Origin: an uncultured Acidobacteriota bacterium
Lineage (GTDB): Bacteria > Acidobacteriota > Vicinamibacteria > Vicinamibacterales > CAVVIG01
Assembly (NCBI GenBank): GCA_902825985.1
Contig: CADEDC010000006.1
Coordinates: 69,088 to 118,972, forward strand
DNA length: 49,885 nucleotides
Direction of reading: 5' to 3'
Position 1 is the first letter of the stretch. Every line of letters begins with the position of its first letter. The position numbers were made by a program, and so were the translations under genes. Shown in pieces: positions 35,519 to 45,200 of the stretch. The notes under the pieces are model-generated. The model saw only the letters and a program-made list of their open reading frames with translations, did not search any database and had not been told where the DNA came from.

Positions 35519-37666
35519 TCACCGCGGCGGCGGATTGCGATAGGTGCGGTAGGTCTCGAGTCGGCGCTTGATGTCCTTCGCCGCGGCCTTTTCCTCACGA
35601 ATACCGGCCATCTCGAGCGCGAGCTCGGCGGCCGCAATCGCGTCGTCGGTGCGACCGGCGGCGAAATAGGTGACCGCAAGGGTGTCGAGGACGATCGGCA
35701 CCTGCTGCTGCGTGAGCCGCGAGGCGTGCTCGGCCAGCCGGACCGCCTCCGCCGTCCGCGCGATGGTGCGCGGCGTCGACGTGGCGAGGATCCACGCGAG
35801 GTCGGTCAGGGCGCCGACGAGGTCGGGTGAGAGCTGCAGGGCCTGGCGGTACTGGCGCTCCGCCCCGGGCACGTCGCCCAGCGACACGGTGGCCGACGCC
35901 GAGGCGGCCATCACGTCGGCATCGCGCGGTTTCAGCTTCAGCGCGCCGGCAAACGCCTGCACCGCCGCGGCCGGTTTCCCCTGCGCGGCCAGCACGCGCC
36001 CGCGATTGTAGTGCGCCTGGACGTTGGCGGCGTCGCGCGCGATCGCGGCATCGAACGCCCGGAGCGCTCCCGACAGATCGCCGCGCAGAAACCGGATGGC
36101 GCCAAGGTTGTTGTGGCTTTCCGACCACTCGGGCTTTCGTTCGATCGCCTGACGAAAGCGCTTTTCGGCGTCGCCGAAGCGCCGCCGCTGCAGGAGCACG
36201 GTGCCGAGCTGGTAGTAACCGTCGGCCGAGTCCTGGTCCAGCTTCAACGCACTCTCGAGTTGCGTGATGGCGTCGTCGAAGCGGCCGGCCGCGGCGTAGC
36301 AGTAGGCGAGATCGCGCTTGATCCGAGCATCCTTCGGGAAGGCGGCCGCCAGCAATTCGTCACCGGCAGTGTCTTCGCTCAGCATTTTTGGGCCGAAGTC
36401 GGCATCGAGCGCAACGCGGTCGTCGTCCGATGCGGTCATCACCTGGAACCACAGGTCGCCCATCTCCGCATCCGTCGTCTGGCCGAAGGTGACGCGCCGC
36501 GGCGGCCGGTGGGGGTTCCGCAGGTTCCGCTCACTATTGTCGTAGCGGTACTCCATCTGGATCGTCGTGCCGCGCGGCAGATGGATCGGCTCGGCATAGC
36601 GATAGACGTCCTGCCAGCGGAAGTCCCAGTCGACGATCTCGATGAGCGACACGCGCTGTCCGTCCGGCAGGCGCGCGGTTCCGCTGACCGACCGCGCCAG
36701 ATTGTGCGCATGTGGCTGGACGGCGAGGATGTCGAGGTCGACCGGCAGCTGATACGTGTCAGTGCTGACGTAGTCGCCCTCACCCGGTGGGATATCGAGC
36801 CGCTGATTGCCGAGACGCATCATGTACGGCAGGCGTGCCGGTCGCGCCGTCGTGAAGCTCAGACCAATGCGCGGCCGGATTGCCTCGGCCTTCCCGGTCG
36901 GCGTCATATGAAGTTCGACGACGAGGTCGGCGCCGGCCGGCAAGAGCCAGGCGTGACCGTCCGACAGGTGCGGGCGCTGACCGGGCGTCCAGCCGAGGAA
37001 CTGCCCGTCAGGGAACTGTGCGTGCCGGCCGCTGCCGTCGAAACCGACGCCCGGCTCATCGTCATCGAGGCGGCGCGATGAACCGGTGGTGTCGATCTTG
37101 ATGTTGGCGTGGTGAATCGCGCCATCGAGATCGGGCTTGAACTCAATCGCGCGGACATAGCGATCGTCGGTCGTATGCGTCGCCAGGACGAAGCTCCGAA
37201 TCGTGTCCTTGCCGTCCGCCGGAAAGGCATACGGCACCGGCATGGAGACCACAAGGTCGGGTTGGCCGATGGCCCACTCGCCGCGCTGGGACAGGACGGC
37301 GTCGCCCGAGCCATCCGGATCGGCAACCGCACCGCCGTCGACCCAGCCCTGGATCAGGGCGATCTGCTCGCTGGTGAGGCGGCGGTCGTCGGCGAACAGA
37401 CCGTACGCCGCTTGCGGCTTCCACGGCGGCATGAGCCGTTGCCGGGTGACCTGCGCGATGAGCGAGGCGCGCTGGCGGATCTGCTCGTACGTCTGCAGCG
37501 CGAACGGGGCGCCACCGCCGGGACGGTGGCAGCCGACACAGCGCTCGGCAAATACCGGGGCGACGTCGGAAAACGTCACACGGGTACCTACTTGCGACGA
37601 CGCCGGGGTGGCCATCGCGGCAAGACCGAGCCACGCGCTGACGATGAAACCGGCGGAACGGGTCAT
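35519..37666 (-). CDS. Cytochrome c - copper-fold - TPR fusion protein
   Basis: 715-aa exported protein with signal peptide (cleavage near PASSQ, about 25). Domains in order: c-type cytochrome with C43-V-G-C46-H47 and probable axial M78 in RLMPPW; a His-rich domain with H185/H186 (AIHHANIK), H253 (ELHMTPTG) and H319/H321 (QPHAHNLARS), like copper type II monooxygenases; then about seven TPR units from residue 440 to 690 (NNLGAIRFLRGDLSGAL, YNRGRVLAAQGKPAAAV). The first two domains match the protein at 4431-5840, so the window has two paralogues, and only this one has TPRs. No SD is visible before the ATG; a perfect hairpin (37670-37695) sits 4 nt upstream. Copper binding is inferred. Confidence 0.75.
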   Translation of the reverse strand: MTRSAGFIVSAWLGLAAMATPASSQVGTRVTFSDVAPVFAERCVGCHRPGGGAPFALQTYEQIRQRASLIAQVTRQRLMPPWKPQAAYGLFADDRRLTSEQIALIQGWVDGGAVADPDGSGDAVLSQRGEWAIGQPDLVVSMPVPYAFPADGKDTIRSFVLATHTTDDRYVRAIEFKPDLDGAIHHANIKIDTTGSSRRLDDDEPGVGFDGSGRHAQFPDGQFLGWTPGQRPHLSDGHAWLLPAGADLVVELHMTPTGKAEAIRPRIGLSFTTARPARLPYMMRLGNQRLDIPPGEGDYVSTDTYQLPVDLDILAVQPHAHNLARSVSGTARLPDGQRVSLIEIVDWDFRWQDVYRYAEPIHLPRGTTIQMEYRYDNSERNLRNPHRPPRRVTFGQTTDAEMGDLWFQVMTASDDDRVALDADFGPKMLSEDTAGDELLAAAFPKDARIKRDLAYCYAAAGRFDDAITQLESALKLDQDSADGYYQLGTVLLQRRRFGDAEKRFRQAIERKPEWSESHNNLGAIRFLRGDLSGALRAFDAAIARDAANVQAHYNRGRVLAAQGKPAAAVQAFAGALKLKPRDADVMAASASATVSLGDVPGAERQYRQALQLSPDLVGALTDLAWILATSTPRTIARTAEAVRLAEHASRLTQQQVPIVLDTLAVTYFAAGRTDDAIAAAELALEMAGIREEKAAAKDIKRRLETYRTYRNPPPR

Positions 37667-37669
37667 ACA

Positions 37670-37695
37670 GGGCGGGCGGCGCGAGCCGCCCGCCC
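37670..37695 (-). promoter_or_regulatory. Perfect 11-bp hairpin overlapping the start region of the fusion gene
   Basis: GGGCGGGCGGC (37670-37680) pairs perfectly with GCCGCCCGCCC (37685-37695) around a 4-nt loop. On the coding (minus) strand it ends 3 nt before the start codon of the cytochrome/TPR gene and lies 7 bp after the TonB-receptor stop. It occupies the place of the ribosome-binding site and has no T tract, so it may be a terminator/attenuator or a translational lock. Confidence 0.5.
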
Positions 37696-37702
37696 GAGCA
37701 TT

Positions 37703-40546
37703 CTAGAACTTCATCGTGCTCGACAGGCGCAAAAGTCGCGGTTGCAGGATGCTCTGTGGCTGGCCCAGCGACGCGCCGAAGTTGTTGTTCTGGGTGAGCA
37801 CGACACTGCCGTTCAGGGCGTTGAACAGGTCGACGCTGGTATCGAAGCTGAAGCTTTTGATCCTGAACGTGCGGCGGACGCTGAAATCGAGCTGGTTCCA
37901 GCGGTCAAGGTAGACACTGCCCGGATCGCTGATCGTGACAGTGACCGCCTGCGTGCGGCGACCGTTCGGGAACACCGTCGCCGGCACGACCCAGCTCACC
38001 GGTGCCGCGACGCCGGCGTAGCTTTGGAGCACCGCACCGAGTTGGAGGCCCCAGCCGATCGGCTGTGCCGCGACGAACTTGAAGTCGTGGCGGAACGGGA
38101 TGTCGAACTGGCCCTGGTCACAATTGTAGAGCTGATTCGGGTCCTGCTGCTGACAGGTGACGTTCACCGTCCGGTCGCCCAACCAGCCGGCCATCAGGGT
38201 CGCGCCGCGCCCCAATCGCGCCGTCATGTTCAGCTCGAATCCGATGTAGTCGCGCCGCGTCTGCGACGGGTCGGTGCTCGTCGTGTCGTACAGGCGTGTC
38301 TGACCGGCTTTTGCCGGACTCAAGTTGTAGAGGGTCATCGCCTGGCCGGTCAGCGGATTGGTCGTCTGGAACGGCGTGTAGTCCGCGACGGGATCGATCA
38401 ACTGATTGATCGTGATCGGCATGTCGTACCAGCGCCGCTTGTAGACCATGAAGCTGGTCGACAGCCCTCCGGCGATCTGCCGTTCGACGCCGAGGTTGTA
38501 CTGGATGTTGTAGTCGCGCTGCCGATTGGGATCCGCGAATCGGTTCAGACCGAAGGGCACGACGACCGGACCAATCTCGTTGTCCTGCGCAATGCCGTCA
38601 CGGTTCGAGGACAGGGCGCGCGTCGAGCACGTGGACGTCCCGGGCAGGTAGTCGCAATCGGCCCAGTTGCGGACGTCACTGCGGATGACCAGCGGATCGT
38701 ACGGCGCGGTCGCATTGTTCGAGTAGGTGACGTTGTAGCGGTTGAGCCCGAACCGGATGGCGGTCTTCGCGTCACCCGTCAAGTTGTACACCGCCCCAAG
38801 TCGCGGCGCGACGTCGAGCCAGTTCGGCAGGTTCTTCTGCTCCGGGAACGAACGGAACTCGGCGAAGCGTCCCGGCTCGACTGACATCGCGTCGATACTG
38901 GCATTGAAATATTCGAGCCGGACGCCGGGATTCAGTGTCAGCCGCTTGAACGTCCACGAGTCCTGGACGTACATGCCGAGGTCGGCGTTGATCCACTGGC
39001 GCGTCCGCACCGGCGTGTTGTAGACGATCACCGAATCTGGCACGCCGCTGCGATACCGCTGCACCAAATCGGCGTTGGCGCTGCCATTGATCCGATAGGG
39101 GCCGTGCCGCCATGTCAGCCCGGCTTTCATGGCGTGCGAGCCGGTGACGTAGGACGCCGCCACGGTCTGGATGTAGACGGGCGGATAACCCCAGTTCTCC
39201 GGCGTGCCGGCGGTCGTTCGCGTGCCGAGCACCACGTCCTGCCGCGACGCGTTGGCGAACCACTCCGGCGTGCCACGCTCCTTCGCCACGCCCGGCTGGT
39301 AGATCATCGAGATGCCGTTGACACTGGCGCCGGTGCCCGCCTCGAGGAGCAGCTTGCTGCTGACCGCCGACGTCCACTTCACCGCGCCGGTGTAGTACAA
39401 CGGCGACGGCCACACTTTCGAGGCGAGCGTCACTTCCTCGCCAGACGTGAAGGCATGGTCCACCATCTTGAACACACGGTCGATGTACGCCGTCACCTTG
39501 TTCCGCGGCGTCGCCTGCCACGTCAACCGCACGGTGTAGTTCTGCGCGTCCTGGTCGTAGAGCGCCGGACGGCCGTCCGGATAGAAGCTGTTGGCGACGA
39601 CGTTGGCATTGCCGATGTTCCGATAGGACCCGAAGAACCACAGCGCGTCCTGCTTGATCGGCCCGCCGACCGAGAAGTTCGTGTCGTAGATCAGATCGAC
39701 GGCGTCACCGGACCGCAGTCCACGATCACGCAGGTCCTGGGTCAGGTTCTCCGACTGGAAGGTACTGCCGGTGTAGCCGATGAACCCGGCGCCGCTGAAT
39801 CGGTTGCCGCCCTCGCGCGGAATCAGGTTCAGGAACAGGCCGCCGCCCGAGACTTCCGCCCCGGGCGACGAGGTCTGCACCGTGACCTCCTGGTTCATCG
39901 CATCGTTGTGATTGGGCTGCGTCTCGCCGTTCGCATAGAACGACATCATCGGCATGCCGTCGACCGAGATGGTGTTGTCGGCAGCGTTGGCGCCGTGCAC
40001 GAGCAGCCGCTGCTGCGCCGCAATCCGGGCGCCGCCGACGTTCTGGGAATTGACCCGGACGCCGATGGCCAGCGACCCCTGTGCGGCATAGGTGCGCGCC
40101 GTTGGCAGGGCGTCCATCACCTCACGCTTCAGGTTGACGGTGCTTTGCGAACTCTGCACGTCCACGAGCGGCGCATCGCCCGAGACGACGATGGTCTCCT
40201 CGAGCGAGCCGACCTTGAGGTCGGCATTGATTGTCGCCGTGAAATTGGCCGGCAGATCGAGCCCGTCGCGCGCCAGCGTCGCGAATCCGGCGAGACTGAA
40301 GGTCACCGTGTAGACCCCGGGTCGCAGGTCGATGATCGTATAGCGCCCCTGATCGTCGGTCACAACGCTGCGGACCTTCTCAATCAGACTTGGACTGCTG
40401 GCTTCAACCGTCACACCGGGCAGCACGGCGCCGCTGGCATCGCGGACGAGGCCCGAGACGGCGCTCTGCGCCGCCGAAGGGGCACTGAGCCCGACGATGA
40501 GGATCACTGTCCCAAGAACGAGCCGACAGACACGTCTGGCGAGCAT
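37703..40546 (-). CDS. Oar-like TonB-dependent receptor
   Basis: 947-aa outer-membrane receptor of the type abundant in Acidobacteria. Signal peptide to about residue 26 (LSAPSAAQ), carboxypeptidase-regulatory domain about 28-110 (SGLVRDASGAVLPGVTVEASSP, YTIIDLRPGVYTVTFS), then SLEETIVVSGDAPLVDVQSS, a TonB-box-like and plug-start motif of Oar proteins, and a large barrel to a C-terminal MKF. The substrate is probably an oligosaccharide or peptide by family analogy, but unknown. GGGGAGG lies 5 nt upstream of ATG 40546; a GTG 27 nt earlier is less likely. The 161 bp upstream to the next gene end has no other feature beyond a possible promoter. Confidence 0.85.
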   Translation of the reverse strand: MLARRVCRLVLGTVILIVGLSAPSAAQSAVSGLVRDASGAVLPGVTVEASSPSLIEKVRSVVTDDQGRYTIIDLRPGVYTVTFSLAGFATLARDGLDLPANFTATINADLKVGSLEETIVVSGDAPLVDVQSSQSTVNLKREVMDALPTARTYAAQGSLAIGVRVNSQNVGGARIAAQQRLLVHGANAADNTISVDGMPMMSFYANGETQPNHNDAMNQEVTVQTSSPGAEVSGGGLFLNLIPREGGNRFSGAGFIGYTGSTFQSENLTQDLRDRGLRSGDAVDLIYDTNFSVGGPIKQDALWFFGSYRNIGNANVVANSFYPDGRPALYDQDAQNYTVRLTWQATPRNKVTAYIDRVFKMVDHAFTSGEEVTLASKVWPSPLYYTGAVKWTSAVSSKLLLEAGTGASVNGISMIYQPGVAKERGTPEWFANASRQDVVLGTRTTAGTPENWGYPPVYIQTVAASYVTGSHAMKAGLTWRHGPYRINGSANADLVQRYRSGVPDSVIVYNTPVRTRQWINADLGMYVQDSWTFKRLTLNPGVRLEYFNASIDAMSVEPGRFAEFRSFPEQKNLPNWLDVAPRLGAVYNLTGDAKTAIRFGLNRYNVTYSNNATAPYDPLVIRSDVRNWADCDYLPGTSTCSTRALSSNRDGIAQDNEIGPVVVPFGLNRFADPNRQRDYNIQYNLGVERQIAGGLSTSFMVYKRRWYDMPITINQLIDPVADYTPFQTTNPLTGQAMTLYNLSPAKAGQTRLYDTTSTDPSQTRRDYIGFELNMTARLGRGATLMAGWLGDRTVNVTCQQQDPNQLYNCDQGQFDIPFRHDFKFVAAQPIGWGLQLGAVLQSYAGVAAPVSWVVPATVFPNGRRTQAVTVTISDPGSVYLDRWNQLDFSVRRTFRIKSFSFDTSVDLFNALNGSVVLTQNNNFGASLGQPQSILQPRLLRLSSTMKF

Positions 40547-40707
40547 CCATACCTCCCCTGGAGTCCGGCACAACGGCAGCGCAAGAGGCGCGCGGATTAT
40601 GGTCAGGGCTCAGCCGACGCGTCTATAACTGGGATTGGGTAACTTGAACAGGGAGACGAAGGCGTCGGCGGGCCGCGCGCCGATCGCGCCAGCCAGGTGG
40701 ACCGCGG

Positions 40708-41574
40708 TCATGGTTCGCGGAGAGCCCGGCGTTCACGCCGTGCCTGACGGTCCGCCAGCGCCTGACGCGTCATGGTCATCGTGAACTCGAGCGACTCGCG
40801 CGGCAGGCTGTTCACGAAGGGTCCAATCATCCAGCCAAGGCCGATCGGGATGCCACGGGTCAGGGAGATCGATTCGCATTGCAGATAGGTGCCGCCGTTG
40901 CGCTCCAGAAAGCGCCAGTACGTGTTGAGACGCCACAGGTAACCGCCATCGCGGCCGATCGGCTTCTCCCGTTCGTCGCCGGCGCCTGGGTTTTCAACCT
41001 CGGCCATCCGGGTGCTGACGACCCGGCTGTAGACGCGGTCGGCTGACGGCCGGACGAACTGCGCCTCGTGCTCACTGTTGATGACCACGGTGATCACCTT
41101 CTTCATGAAAAAGCGCAGGAAGAACCGAAAGTGATCGCCGTCGCGGGCCAGCAACTCGGAGCGCTCGATCCGCGGCCGGTAGATCTCTCCGTGCCGGTTG
41201 TAGTCCTGCAGCAGCGAGACGGCAGCGTCGAGACTGACACCAGGCAGGAACGCCACCCCCAGCCAGTGATGCACCAGCCCGTCCGGGATGGCAATCGGGC
41301 GGCCATTCTCTGTCGTCGTCAGCTTCTCGATGACGAGTTCACCGCGCTGCATCGTGGCGACCGCAGTCTGGCGCTCGAAGTCGGGCAGGCTGTCGATCCA
41401 GAGAAACGTCGCCGGCGACAACACCTCCGAGGCGATGCGCCGCTCGGTCTCCTTCGCGTAGCGTTCGAACGCGGCCACGGTCCGCGGTTGCAGATCGGCC
41501 GCAACCACGGCGAGGGTGGAGCCGATGAGCGCCAGGCTCACGCCGAGACTGCGAAGCCGCCCTGCGCCAGACAT
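40708..41574 (-). CDS. Exported protein of unknown function
   Basis: 288-aa protein with signal peptide (about residues 8-25, SLALIGSTLAVVAA). No family recognised with certainty. The body is mixed alpha/beta: FERYAKETERRIASEVL, LVHHWLGVAFLPGVSLDAAV, DGDHFRFFLRFFMKKVITVVINSEHEA, RDGGYLWRLNTYWRFLERNGG, and an amphipathic helix near MIGPFVNSLP. The long curved-sheet pattern with a final helix looks like a START/SRPBCC-type ligand-binding fold, which is a guess. The ATG at 41574 lacks a clear SD; an in-frame ATG at 41610 would overlap the start of the divergent gene. Probably secreted or periplasmic. Confidence 0.65.
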   Translation of the reverse strand: MSGAGRLRSLGVSLALIGSTLAVVAADLQPRTVAAFERYAKETERRIASEVLSPATFLWIDSLPDFERQTAVATMQRGELVIEKLTTTENGRPIAIPDGLVHHWLGVAFLPGVSLDAAVSLLQDYNRHGEIYRPRIERSELLARDGDHFRFFLRFFMKKVITVVINSEHEAQFVRPSADRVYSRVVSTRMAEVENPGAGDEREKPIGRDGGYLWRLNTYWRFLERNGGTYLQCESISLTRGIPIGLGWMIGPFVNSLPRESLEFTMTMTRQALADRQARRERRALREP

Positions 41575-41612
41575 TGCTGGAGAGACATTACTACGTGGCG
41601 GATAATCCATGG

Positions 41613-42203
41613 ATGAGCCTGTCGACACGTGCCCGTTCCCATCTGATTGGCTGCGGGCTTCTGATCCTGGGGGCCGCCGCAGCCGCGGAAGCCCAGACCG
41701 CCGTCCCGGATCCAGCCGACCGCCGGTTCCTCGCGCTGGACATCTTCGGCGGCACGCATCCGCAGGGCTCCCGATCCAGCGGGCCGGAGGCGCCGGACAC
41801 CACATTCGGCTGGGAGATCGGGTCGGCGGTGCGCGCCTCCCGGTGGGTCGGCATCGCCGCCGGCGTCGGGCGGGTGCGAACGCCGGAGCGGGCCTGGATT
41901 ACCCACGTCCAGGCCGGCCCGCGGTTCTACCGGCAGGTCGGTTCCCTGGTCGATCTTCGCAGCTTTGCCCACGTCCTGGTTGGCCGCTCCTTCAGCGAGC
42001 AGCCGGCTGGCGGCAGGGACGCCAGCGTCGAACTGATGGCCGGCGGCGGTGTCGATGTCTTCAACGTGTTCCGCTTCGAATTCGACCTGGTCCGGCGCGA
42101 TCTCGACAGCTTCCCGCGCACCGGCGGGCGGTTCCTGTTCGGCGTCGCCCTGCCGCTGTGTTTCCGCGGATGCGGAGCCGCGGACGGCTTTGCCGTGCGC
42201 TGA
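41613..42203 (+). CDS. Small outer-membrane-barrel-like protein
   Basis: 196-aa exported protein: signal peptide to about residue 28 (LLILGAAAAAEAQ). The rest alternates hydrophobic and polar residues in about eight strands (WVGIAAGVGRVRTPERAW, ITHVQAGPRFYRQVGSL, FEFDLVRRDLDSF, FLFGVALPLCF), like OmpA-type or other 8-stranded outer-membrane barrels. Two cysteines near the end (LCFRGCG). No family recognised. The start overlaps the divergent gene region by only a few bases, so a compact divergent promoter or a leaderless start is possible. Function unknown. Confidence 0.6.
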   Translation: MSLSTRARSHLIGCGLLILGAAAAAEAQTAVPDPADRRFLALDIFGGTHPQGSRSSGPEAPDTTFGWEIGSAVRASRWVGIAAGVGRVRTPERAWITHVQAGPRFYRQVGSLVDLRSFAHVLVGRSFSEQPAGGRDASVELMAGGGVDVFNVFRFEFDLVRRDLDSFPRTGGRFLFGVALPLCFRGCGAADGFAVR

Positions 42204-42276
42204 GCCCCGCGGCGATCCCGATCGCGCGCGGCGCGACGCGAAAGGCGTGGCGGCCCGAAACTTCGGCGGGGCGGAG

Positions 42277-45200
42277 TTACGGTCGGCCCAGCAACGCCGC
42301 CGCGCGGCTGGCGATGAGGCCGGCGCCGGTTTCGCGCGCCTCGGCTTCCAGCGCGACCAGCGCCGGGGTGGCGTCCGACCGCTGCTCGGCGACGCTGACC
42401 CGAGCCAGCAGGAGGCGACGCTCGAGGTCGCCGAGCGCGAGGCCGGCGGTTCTCAGCGGCGGTCCCAGCCGCTCCAGCAGATCCCGCGCCGCGGAGGGGT
42501 TGCCGCGGGCCAGCGCCAGCTCGGCTTCCACCATCGTCAGCGCGCGGCGCAGTTCGATCCGCTCGGTCGGTCCACCGGCCGGCAGGGCGGCTGCCCAGGC
42601 GGTTGCCGCGCCTGCGACATCCTGCTGCGCGAGTCGCGCGCGCGCGACCAGCAGGTGGAGCGCAACGCGCGCCGGCGCCGGCACGTCATCGCCCAACAGA
42701 CTCAGCAGTCGACGAGCCTCTCGCTCGGCCGCCATCGGCTGTCCTTCCTCGAGCAGCAGTGCCGCCAGCGCCGACTCGCTTTCGACTGTCGTGCGCGTTT
42801 CGCCAAGCTCGCGCCGCAGCGCGAGCGCCTGTTCGTGCTGCCGGCGCGCCGCCACCGCATCGCCGGCGATCAGCGCCGTCTCGGCCGCCTGGTACAACGC
42901 CTGCGCCTCACCGGCGCGCATCTTGATGTCGCGGGCGAGCTGCAGTACCGAGACCTGCACGGCGCGGGCGTCGGCGATGCGTCCCATCGCGGCCAGCAGC
43001 AACCCGAGCTCGACCTGGGCGAAGACCTGGCCGCGCCGGTCACCGATCTCGCGGCGAATCACCAACGATTCTTCCAGTGCCGTTCTCGCCTCGGCGAGGC
43101 GGCCGAGTTCGCGCGTCACGATGGCGAGATTGTGCTGGGCACGAACCTGGCCGCGCTTGTCGCCGATGTCGCGAGCCACCGCCAGCGACTGCCCATAGTA
43201 GGTGGCAGCATCCCGGAACCGATCCTGCTCGAAGTAGACGACGCCGATGTTGCTGAGCGAAACCGCCGTCCAGTTCCGGTCGCCGATCTCGCGTCGAAGG
43301 GCGAGCGCACGCTGGTGCGCGGCCAGGGCGTCGGCGAAGCGCCGCTGGTCCTTGAGCACGATGCCGAGATTGTTCAGCGCCGCCGACATCGCCCGCCGAT
43401 CGCCAATCGACTCGCTGATGCGCAGAGACCCTTCGTACAACTCGGCGGCGCGGCGGAGATCGTTCTCGCCGACCACCGATGCGAGGCTGTTCTGGGAGGC
43501 GGCGACGCCGGCACGATCGCCGACCTCCTCGAAGATCTGCTGAGCGATCCCGAGGGCAGCGCGGGCGGCATCCTGCTGCCCCTGGTTGTAGAGGCTGCGG
43601 CCTTCGAGGAGGCGGGCGCGCGCCAGCAGCCCGCGGGCACCACTCTGCGCCGCCGCCGCCGCGGCACGCCGCAGGGCCGTCAGCTCCCGCACCAGGTCGC
43701 CGAGCGAACTGGCAGCCTCGGCTTCCTGGATGTCGACGCGCGGATCGGCCGACGCGCCGGGCGCCTTGTGCAGGGCCGCGATGGTGTCGAGCGCGTCGCT
43801 CCCCCGTCCGGAGGCGGTCTGCGCCGCCGCGAGCCGCAGTCCGTACTCCAGGTTGTCGGCGAAGAACCCCCACAGGGTGCGGTAGACGTCAATCGCCTTC
43901 GGCCATTGGCGCCCGGCCTCGTGGAGACGCCCCTCGACATTGAGCCGATCCTCGCGCGACAGCGAGGCGGAGACGTCGAAGGCGCGCTGTGCGGCCTCGG
44001 CGGCGCGAGCATCGTAGCCAAGCGCCGCCCAGGCAGATGCCAGGGCGGTCTGGATCAGCGGACTGTCCGGTTCGAGGGCCGCCGCCGCTTCGAGACGGGT
44101 GCGCGCCGTGACCGCGTCGAGGACCCGCAGGCGTGCCGTGCCTTCGGCGTACAGCCGGGTCGCCTCGATGCTCGTCGGGAAGGCGGCGCGCGCCGCCGTC
44201 AGTGACTCGGGTGTCGACGCCTTCAAGCCGAGACGGGCGCGGACCTCGCGTCCGGCCTGAGCGACGAGATCGAAGAGTTGCGCCGGGTCGCCCTGGCTGC
44301 TGGCCGAGGCAAGCGGCGTCTCGTCGCCGCCCTGCACCCGGACGTCGAGCCGCAGCACCCGTCGTCCGCCGGCATCGGTGCTGGCGAACGAGCCGAGGAC
44401 GACGAGGTCGGCGCCGACGGCGCGGCGCAGCGCCGCCACCCCGTCGCTGGCAACGGCGCCATCCGACGGGTCGACCGCCATCCGCAGGTCGCGCATGGCG
44501 CGCGCGACCCGTTCGGCCGGCACGGTCCGCACCTGGCCGTCACCGGAGAGCTCGGTCGTCAGCATCTCGGCGATGGCGGTGGACAGCCAGCCGTCGGACG
44601 GCGTTGCCGACAGGTTGCGGAAGCCGAGCACCGCCACGCTGCGACGCGCCACCACCGTGCCCGGCGGGCCGGCGTCGACAACTGTGCCGGCGCCGCTCGC
44701 CGTCTCGTTGCGCAGGCGTTGCGTCAACACGACGGTGATCCCGATCGCCGCGATCAACAACACCGCGGTGCCGAGAACCGCCCGGTGCCGGCGCAGCCGA
44801 CGGGTCAGCTGATAGCGCCAGGTGCCAGTGCCGGCCAGCACCGGCTGCGCCTCCAGATATCGCCGCACATCGTCGGCCAACGCGGCCACCGAGGCGTAGC
44901 GTTGGTGCGGTTCCTTGCGCAGCGCCTTGAGCACGATGGCGTCGAGGGCGCCAGCCAGTCGATCGCGCAGCCGCTGGGGTGAGCCATCGCGGGTTTCGCT
45001 GACCGTGACCGGCGTCAGCGTCTGTGTCGTCCCGTCGTCGCGGCGCGCCGTCACCTGGCGCTCGATGACCGTGCTCGGCCGCTCCGGATCCTCTTCGCAA
45101 ACGACGCGCGCCCGTTCATCGGCCGTGGTCCGATCGAACCGGAACGGCCGGTGGCCGGTGAGCAGTTCGTAGAGCAGCAGTCCGAGTGCGTAGACGTCCG

